A stretch of 20,207 nt of DNA from contig JADJOU010000032.1 in the NCBI GenBank assembly GCA_016713645.1, positions 1 to 20,207 of the forward strand, in the 5' to 3' direction. A program made the position numbers and the translations under genes. This DNA comes from Bacteroidota bacterium. GTDB lineage: Bacteria; Bacteroidota; Bacteroidia; Chitinophagales; JADJOU01. Below are positions 15,553 to 20,207 of the stretch, in pieces. A model generated the notes under the pieces. It did no database searches. It was not told where the DNA came from and was given only the letters and a program-made list of their open reading frames with translations. The first letter of the stretch is position 1, and every line of letters starts with the position of its first letter.

Positions 15553-18500
15553 TTATTTGTTGATTATGAAATTGATGTTGATGATTGATTGATTGATTTG
15601 ATTAATTGATTGCAGATATTTTAACTGCACATCGGCAACGATTTGTAAGGCTTGCAAGTATTCAATGTAACCAATATCGCCACTACGAAAACCAACTTTT
15701 GCAGTGCTTGCAATTAGTTCGGTATTTGGCAAAACAGTTGATTTGTAGTAGTTGAATTGCGAAAGGTTTTGATTGTATTGCTGAAAGGCGTTTTGCAATT
15801 GCGTTTGTAAAATCAGTTTTCCGTTGTCGGCTTCTTTTTGCAAACCTTGTTGTTTGAGATTTAGCGATTTGATTTTTGCTGTGTTGCTAAAAAAAGTAAG
15901 CGGAACGCTTATTCCCACATTTAATCCTTGAAAGCGTTTGCTACTGCCGAAATTTACTTCTGCTCCATTTATGGTTTGCACTCCAATTAAGGACTGGTTG
16001 AAATAACCCACATTGAAATCTGGCAATGCAGATGCGGCTTCGGCCTTTTTGTTTTGCTCGGCAATAATGGCTTGCTGATATAACACTTTTAAGGAGGGAT
16101 TATTGGTAATAAGCGTGGTGTCGAACGAAGTGCTTAGGACAAGGGGTTGAAAATTTTGGTTTTCAGCAATTGTAAACTGTTCGGCTTTATTCATCAATGC
16201 CTTCAGGGAGTTGTAAGCCGAAGTGAAATCAGTTTCAGTTTGTTTGAGCAAAAGCGAAAGCTGCCCCCGCTTGGTTTCGGCAGTTGCTTTCTCCAATAGA
16301 TTTGTTTCGCCTGTTTTGTATCGCAAAGCGGCGGCACTCACAAAATCGTTATACAAACTGTCTAAAGATTGTAGTTGCTTTTTAGTGGTTTGCAAATATT
16401 GCAACTGATAAAAATAAAATTGCACCTGTGCTTTTATTTCGTTGGCGGTGGCTTGCTGTTGCAATTGGCTTCCCTGCAATTCGGCTTTATACAAATTTGA
16501 TTTTGCAGCATAAAAAGTGGGGAAAGGAATTGATTGATTGAGTTGAATGCCCAAATCCTGATTTATGCTATTGTATTGCCCATATTGAAAATTGACATTT
16601 GTTTTGGGTAATTCAAACACCGATTTTTTCAAAGCGGTGGAAGATTGCACATTGAATTGTTGGGATTGAATTTCTAAATTATTTTTCAATGCTGTGCTTA
16701 TTGCATCATCAACCGAAATGGTTTTAGTTGTTGGTGTTTGGGCGGTAACAGCACTAAATAAGAACAATGCCAAAACTAAAATAACTGTTGTGGAGATTTT
16801 GCTTTTGGAGGTGCTAATTTTAGAAAACATTACATACAGCAAAGGTAAAACAAACAGCGTTAAGAAAGTAGCCGAAAGCAAACCGCCTATCACAACCGTT
16901 GCCAAAGGTTTTTGCACTTCTGCTCCCGCTCCGTGCGAAAGTGCCATTGGTAAAAACCCTAATGAGGCAACTGTTGCTGTCATTAACACAGGTCGCAAAC
17001 GGATTTTTGTTCCTTCTTTTATGCGTTCTAAAATATCGGTCATTCCTTCTTTTTCTAATTGGTTAAACGTTCCGATTAGCACAATACCGTTTAGCACGGC
17101 AACACCAAACAAAGCAATGAAACCTACGCCTGCCGAAATGCTGAAAGGCATATCACGCAGGAGCAAGGCAAATATGCCTCCTATGGCACTCATTGGGATT
17201 GCTGTATAAATTAGGGTGGCTTGTTTTACTGAATTGAATGTGAAGTAGAGCAACATAAAAATGAGTGCTAAAGCTACTGGCAAAGCAATCATTAGTCGCT
17301 TAGATGCTGCTTGTAGGTTTTCAAATGTTCCTCCGTAGGTGTAATAATACCCTTCGGGGAGTTTTACTTTTTCATTCAGTTCTTTTTGAATATCGGTAAC
17401 AACACTTTCTACATCTCTCCCTTTTACATTAAAGCCTACTACAATTCTGCGTTTGCCATCTTCACGGCTAATTTGTGCTGGGCCTAATTCCATTTTTATT
17501 TCAGCAACCTGCGACAGTGGAATTTGTGTTCCGTTGGTAGTTGGGATATACAAATGGCTGCTTAAAAGTGTGTCCATATTTTCACCGAATATTTTAACGG
17601 CAACATCTTGGCGGATGCCTGTCATAAGTTCGTTGAACCGCATTTGTATGGGTTGGTTTTTTTCAAAAAATACGCCTGGAATTGTGTTGAGTTGTTCTTC
17701 CATTTCCTCGGCTAAATCATCGTAGGAAATATCTCTTTTCCATTCTGCAGGTGATTTTAGAATAATCATCATGTCTGTGGCTTCGGGAGGCATTGGGTCT
17801 GTTGGCACTTCGGCTGCTCCTGTTTTACCTACTACCATTTTTACCTCATCAAATTCTTTGATTAGTCGGGCTGCTTGCATAGATGTTTCTAAACTTTGAG
17901 AAAGTGAAGAACCCTGTGGGAGAATGCAATGAAAGGCAAAATCGCCTTCCTGCAATGTTGGGATAAATTCACCTCCCATTTTTGAAAACAGAAAAACGGA
18001 AACAACAAAAACAACAACAGTTACACCTACAATTATCTTTTTGAAACGAATTGCTTTTTCTAATAGCGGTGCGTAAATGTGTTGGAAAAAGTTCATCATT
18101 CTATCGCTCAATGTTTGCTTGTGCGATATGTTTTTAGAAAGGAATGCTGCACACATCATTGGAATATAGGTAAGCGATAAAATCAGTGCTCCAACAATGG
18201 CGAAGGAAACCGTTTGGGCCATTGGGCTAAACATTTTGCCCTCGATGCCTACTAACGTAAGAATTGGGATGTAAACAATTAGGATAATTATTTCGCCGAA
18301 AGCTGCACTGCTTCGGATTTTAGAGGCTGAATGGAAAACTTCATCGTCCATTTCTGATTGTGAAAGTTTGCCTATTGCTTTTCGCATTCCTAAATGGTGC
18401 AAAGTGGCTTCGACAATAATTACTGCACCGTCCACAATTAAACCAAAGTCAATTGCTCCTAAACTCATAAGGTTTGCACTTACGCCAAATACATTCATTA

Positions 18501-19650
18501 AGCCCAAGGCAAAAAGCAAGGATAAAGGGATGGCAGACGCTACTATCAGCCCTGCACGAAAATTCCCAAGAAATAAAACAAGTACAAAAATTACAATCAA
18601 AGCTCCTTCAATGAGGTTCTTTTCAACTGTGGACATGGCACGGTTTACCAAATCAGTTCTATCTAAGTAGGGTTCAATAACCACATCTTTTGGCAATGAT
18701 TTTTGAATGGTTGCCATTTTATCTTTAATACGGCTAACCACATCGGCACTATTTGCACCTTTTAGCATCATTACCACACCGCCTACTGCGTCTACTTCAC
18801 CGTTGTATGTCATAGCACCATATCGCACGGCACTACCTAAATGCACTTCGGCAACATCTTTAATGAGAATGGGAATGCCGTTTGGATTTGTTTTTACCAC
18901 AATGTTTTTGATGTCGTCAAACGAACTAATCAAACCCACGCCACGAATGAAATAAGCGTTTGGTTTTTTGTCAATGTATGCCCCGCCTGTGTTTTCGTTG
19001 TTCTTTTCTAAAGCAACAAAAATTTCGGGAATGGTTATTCCCATTGCTATAAGTCTGTCGGGATTTACCGCAACTTCATATTGTTTCATTTGTCCGCCAA
19101 AGCTGTTTACCTCTGCAATTCCTGCTGTTCCGTAAAGCTGTCGGGCAACAATCCAGTCTTGCATTGTTCGCAAGTCCATAGCTGTGTATTTGCTTTCGCT
19201 GCCTTTTTTGGGGTGAATGATGTATTGATACACTTCGCCCAAACCTGTGCTAACAGGAGCTAATTCGGGTGTGCCAATACCTTTTGGGATTTTGGTTGCT
19301 GCTTCCTTTAGCCTTTCATTAATAAGTTGTCGGGCAAAGTAGATGTCCACTTTGTCGTCAAACACAACGGTAATTACCGAAAGTCCGAAACGAGAAATGC
19401 TCCGCAATTCTTCCAAGTCTGGAAGGTTTGCAATGCTTTGTTCGATGGGGTAAGTTACCAACTGTTCCACCTCTTGTCCTGCAAGGGTAGGGCAAACCGT
19501 AATGATTTGCACTTGATTGTTGGTGATGTCGGGAACTGCATCAATAGGCAATTTAGTTGCACTCCAAATGCCCCATATAATTAGCAATAAGGTCATCAAA
19601 CCTATTATCACCTTGTTTTGAATACTAAATTTTATTATTTTATCTAACAC
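15553..19650 (-). CDS. czcA: CzcA-type heavy-metal RND pump fused to a TolC-like outer-membrane channel
   Basis: This single chain has 1365 residues. Residues 1 to about 942 are the proton-driven RND pump; about 955-972 is a second signal-like hydrophobic stretch (ILVLALFLFSAVTAQ); about 973-1365 is an outer-membrane efflux protein with two repeated coiled-coil halves. The TM4 motif DFGLIVDGAVIIVE (D401, D407, E414) is the CzcA/CnrA form, known for Co/Zn/Cd/Ni, not the CusA copper form. Start is GTG at 19650; the frame closes upstream before any ATG. The fusion is known from Bacteroidota; processing would be needed to place the channel in the outer membrane. Oddity: after FGENMDTL (to about 695) the chain jumps to LSSHLYIPTTNGTQIPL, skipping about 90 residues of the second porter half found in homologues, in frame. 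The rest of the pump looks complete. Confidence 0.9.
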   Translation of the reverse strand: MLDKIIKFSIQNKVIIGLMTLLLIIWGIWSATKLPIDAVPDITNNQVQIITVCPTLAGQEVEQLVTYPIEQSIANLPDLEELRSISRFGLSVITVVFDDKVDIYFARQLINERLKEAATKIPKGIGTPELAPVSTGLGEVYQYIIHPKKGSESKYTAMDLRTMQDWIVARQLYGTAGIAEVNSFGGQMKQYEVAVNPDRLIAMGITIPEIFVALEKNNENTGGAYIDKKPNAYFIRGVGLISSFDDIKNIVVKTNPNGIPILIKDVAEVHLGSAVRYGAMTYNGEVDAVGGVVMMLKGANSADVVSRIKDKMATIQKSLPKDVVIEPYLDRTDLVNRAMSTVEKNLIEGALIVIFVLVLFLGNFRAGLIVASAIPLSLLFALGLMNVFGVSANLMSLGAIDFGLIVDGAVIIVEATLHHLGMRKAIGKLSQSEMDDEVFHSASKIRSSAAFGEIIILIVYIPILTLVGIEGKMFSPMAQTVSFAIVGALILSLTYIPMMCAAFLSKNISHKQTLSDRMMNFFQHIYAPLLEKAIRFKKIIVGVTVVVFVVSVFLFSKMGGEFIPTLQEGDFAFHCILPQGSSLSQSLETSMQAARLIKEFDEVKMVVGKTGAAEVPTDPMPPEATDMMIILKSPAEWKRDISYDDLAEEMEEQLNTIPGVFFEKNQPIQMRFNELMTGIRQDVAVKIFGENMDTLLSSHLYIPTTNGTQIPLSQVAEIKMELGPAQISREDGKRRIVVGFNVKGRDVESVVTDIQKELNEKVKLPEGYYYTYGGTFENLQAASKRLMIALPVALALIFMLLYFTFNSVKQATLIYTAIPMSAIGGIFALLLRDMPFSISAGVGFIALFGVAVLNGIVLIGTFNQLEKEGMTDILERIKEGTKIRLRPVLMTATVASLGFLPMALSHGAGAEVQKPLATVVIGGLLSATFLTLFVLPLLYVMFSKISTSKSKISTTVILVLALFLFSAVTAQTPTTKTISVDDAISTALKNNLEIQSQQFNVQSSTALKKSVFELPKTNVNFQYGQYNSINQDLGIQLNQSIPFPTFYAAKSNLYKAELQGSQLQQQATANEIKAQVQFYFYQLQYLQTTKKQLQSLDSLYNDFVSAAALRYKTGETNLLEKATAETKRGQLSLLLKQTETDFTSAYNSLKALMNKAEQFTIAENQNFQPLVLSTSFDTTLITNNPSLKVLYQQAIIAEQNKKAEAASALPDFNVGYFNQSLIGVQTINGAEVNFGSSKRFQGLNVGISVPLTFFSNTAKIKSLNLKQQGLQKEADNGKLILQTQLQNAFQQYNQNLSQFNYYKSTVLPNTELIASTAKVGFRSGDIGYIEYLQALQIVADVQLKYLQSINQINQSIININFIINK

Positions 19651-19674
19651 TTTTTCAATGATTTATTATGAATA

Positions 19675-19707
19675 CAAAAAGATAATTGCAAAATGCAATA
19701 ATCAAAA
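19675..19707 (-). promoter_or_regulatory. Candidate promoter of the czc operon
   Basis: On the minus strand TTTTG (19707-19703) and the imperfect -7 element TATCTTTTTG (19684-19675) are 18 bases apart, and the GTG start follows 24 bases later. The -7 match to TAnnTTTG is loose. The spacer is filled by the inverted repeat listed separately. Confidence 0.35.
19685..19699. promoter_or_regulatory. Inverted repeat in the spacer of the czc promoter
   Basis: ATTGCA and TGCAAT are perfect six-base arms around AAA, 35 bases before the czcA start and inside the proposed promoter spacer. A dyad between the two promoter elements is where MerR-type activators bind and where repressors block polymerase. 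This is a candidate operator only. Confidence 0.4.
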
Positions 19708-19730
19708 TAGGGCGATATGATTTATTAATA

Positions 19731-19749
19731 TGTCTATTTGTCATAGACA
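19731..19749. promoter_or_regulatory. Perfect 7-bp inverted repeat upstream of the czc operon
   Basis: TGTCTAT and ATAGACA are perfect arms around TTGTC, 81 bases upstream of the czcA start and 48 bases after the DUF6660-type stop. There is no T run on the minus-strand side, so a terminator is unlikely; it is better read as a dimer binding site upstream of the promoter. Confidence 0.45.
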
Positions 19750-19796
19750 ATTTCCAAACGAATAGTGTTTTTTGTGAAACAACTAATCAATATGCA

Positions 19797-20135
19797 TTAG
19801 GAGATGCTGAGAACTTTAGGCGGTTGCCAAATACTCCCATAAAAATTGGAGTAGAATATTGAATTTTTAATAATTACTTCTTTCCGATTCTGTGGAAAAA
19901 GTCTAAGTGCTTTTATTCTAAAAGAAGTATTCTCAAAATTAAATGCTATTACCATTCCGCAACAACTGCACGTACAAAATGGACTGCAAGAGTCTTCATG
20001 GTCAGTTTGATGATCGTGTTTTTGGTTGTGCGATGATTTTGTATTCAATTCACTACATTCATTTTGAAGGTCACTACAAGGCATAATGGATAATGCCAAA
20101 ATGTAGAGTGAAAATAAATATGTTAAAAACTTCAT
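19797..20135 (-). CDS. DUF6660-type small Cys/His-rich exported protein
   Basis: The ATG at 20135 gives 112 residues; a GTG just before it at 20138 would add one. Residues 1-19 are a signal peptide or anchor ending at MPC (Cys20), which could be a lipoprotein Cys, though the preceding residues are not a good lipobox. A His-rich stretch follows (HNQKHDHQTDHED, 36-48), then a dense cysteine cluster CSPFCTCSCC at 50-59. This arrangement is what I know as DUF6660 in Bacteroidota, typically directly upstream of czcA/cusA-type pumps. The function is unknown; periplasmic metal binding or sensing is likely from composition. The gap of 147 bases before czcA with two inverted repeats suggests separate but perhaps co-regulated transcription. 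Confidence 0.7.
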   Translation of the reverse strand: MKFLTYLFSLYILALSIMPCSDLQNECSELNTKSSHNQKHDHQTDHEDSCSPFCTCSCCGMVIAFNFENTSFRIKALRLFPQNRKEVIIKNSIFYSNFYGSIWQPPKVLSIS

Positions 20136-20142
20136 CACAATG

Positions 20143-20150
20143 CAAAATTA
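20143..20150 (-). promoter_or_regulatory. TAnnTTTG element next to the DUF6660-type start
   Basis: The minus strand reads TAATTTTG, an exact match to the -7 consensus, ending only four bases before GTG (20138) and seven before ATG (20135). As with the HYC_CC_PP gene, the transcript would have almost no leader. No clear -33 element is seen at the usual distance. Confidence 0.4.
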
Positions 20151-20207
20151 ATAAAAAATTAGTCTTTAATTACTTTTTTGAAATATTTGATTTGATCAAT
20201 AATTATA

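Noticed and set aside
15576..15611. ATTG-rich tetranucleotide repeats at the 3' end of czcA as a phase-variable tract
   Set aside because: The copies are few and interrupted, and they encode a plausible Asn/Gln/Ile-rich C-terminus of the channel; ordinary low complexity is enough.
16694..17209. 171-codon plus-strand open frame opposite czcA
   Set aside because: It is antisense to conserved RND transmembrane helices and has no start context or domain of its own.
20192..20199. Palindrome TTGATCAA near the right edge as an operator
   Set aside because: Only eight bases in AT-rich DNA, at an unclear distance from a promoter; expected by chance.

Overview
The window looks like a piece of a Bacteroidota genome, probably of the Chitinophaga/Sphingobacteria/Saprospira type. 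Several secreted proteins end in type IX secretion (T9SS) type A sorting domains. Promoter-like TAnnTTTG elements occur, Shine-Dalgarno sequences are mostly absent, the DNA is AT-rich, and the RND pump carries its outer-membrane channel as a C-terminal fusion, an arrangement I know from this phylum. Most of the window is devoted to metals. I see no tRNA, rRNA, CRISPR array, insertion sequence, integrase or metal-responsive transcription factor.

Layout. 1-318 (+): the cut-off end of an ArdC-like antirestriction protein, usually a mobile-element gene. 463-2581 (-): chromosomal-type genes for a diacylglycerol/YegS-like lipid kinase and DNA polymerase IV (dinB, two frame breaks), with higher GC than what follows. 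2529-3866 (-): a SAM methyltransferase and a MerC-like membrane protein fused to a GDCCVxC zinc-ribbon-like domain. 3984-10928 (+): a copper-type block: a small HYC_CC_PP protein, a T9SS-exported thioredoxin-like protein, an unknown T9SS-exported protein, a T9SS-exported multicopper oxidase, an HMA-DUF3347 lipoprotein, and a CopA-like multicopper oxidase with a methionine-rich loop and a CopB-like C-terminal part. The four genes from 4488 to 8601 are joined by stop/start overlaps. 11054-11863 (-): a class IV aminotransferase. 11878-19650 (-): a tight divalent-cation efflux operon read in the order czcA (RND fused to a TolC-like channel), czcB adaptor lipoprotein, DUF3703 protein, Zn/Cd/Pb P1B-ATPase. 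A small Cys/His-rich DUF6660-type gene lies upstream at 19797-20135.

How the parts may work together (inference): the minus-strand operon would move Zn2+/Cd2+/Co2+ from the cytosol to the periplasm (P-type ATPase) and from the periplasm out of the cell (CzcB-CzcA-channel). The plus-strand operon would bind and oxidise copper outside the inner membrane, partly at the cell surface or in the medium, using T9SS cargo instead of the classical proteobacterial periplasmic Cop/Cus proteins. Perfect palindromes or tandem repeats sit just upstream of both metal operons and of the second oxidase; these are candidate operators.

Reliability: at least eight single-base frame breaks interrupt otherwise intact, conserved proteins. 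Seven of them lie in runs of four to seven A or T. I read most of these as sequencing or assembly errors rather than gene decay, and several CDS entries therefore span frames. The CzcA protein also lacks about 90 residues that its family normally has, in frame.
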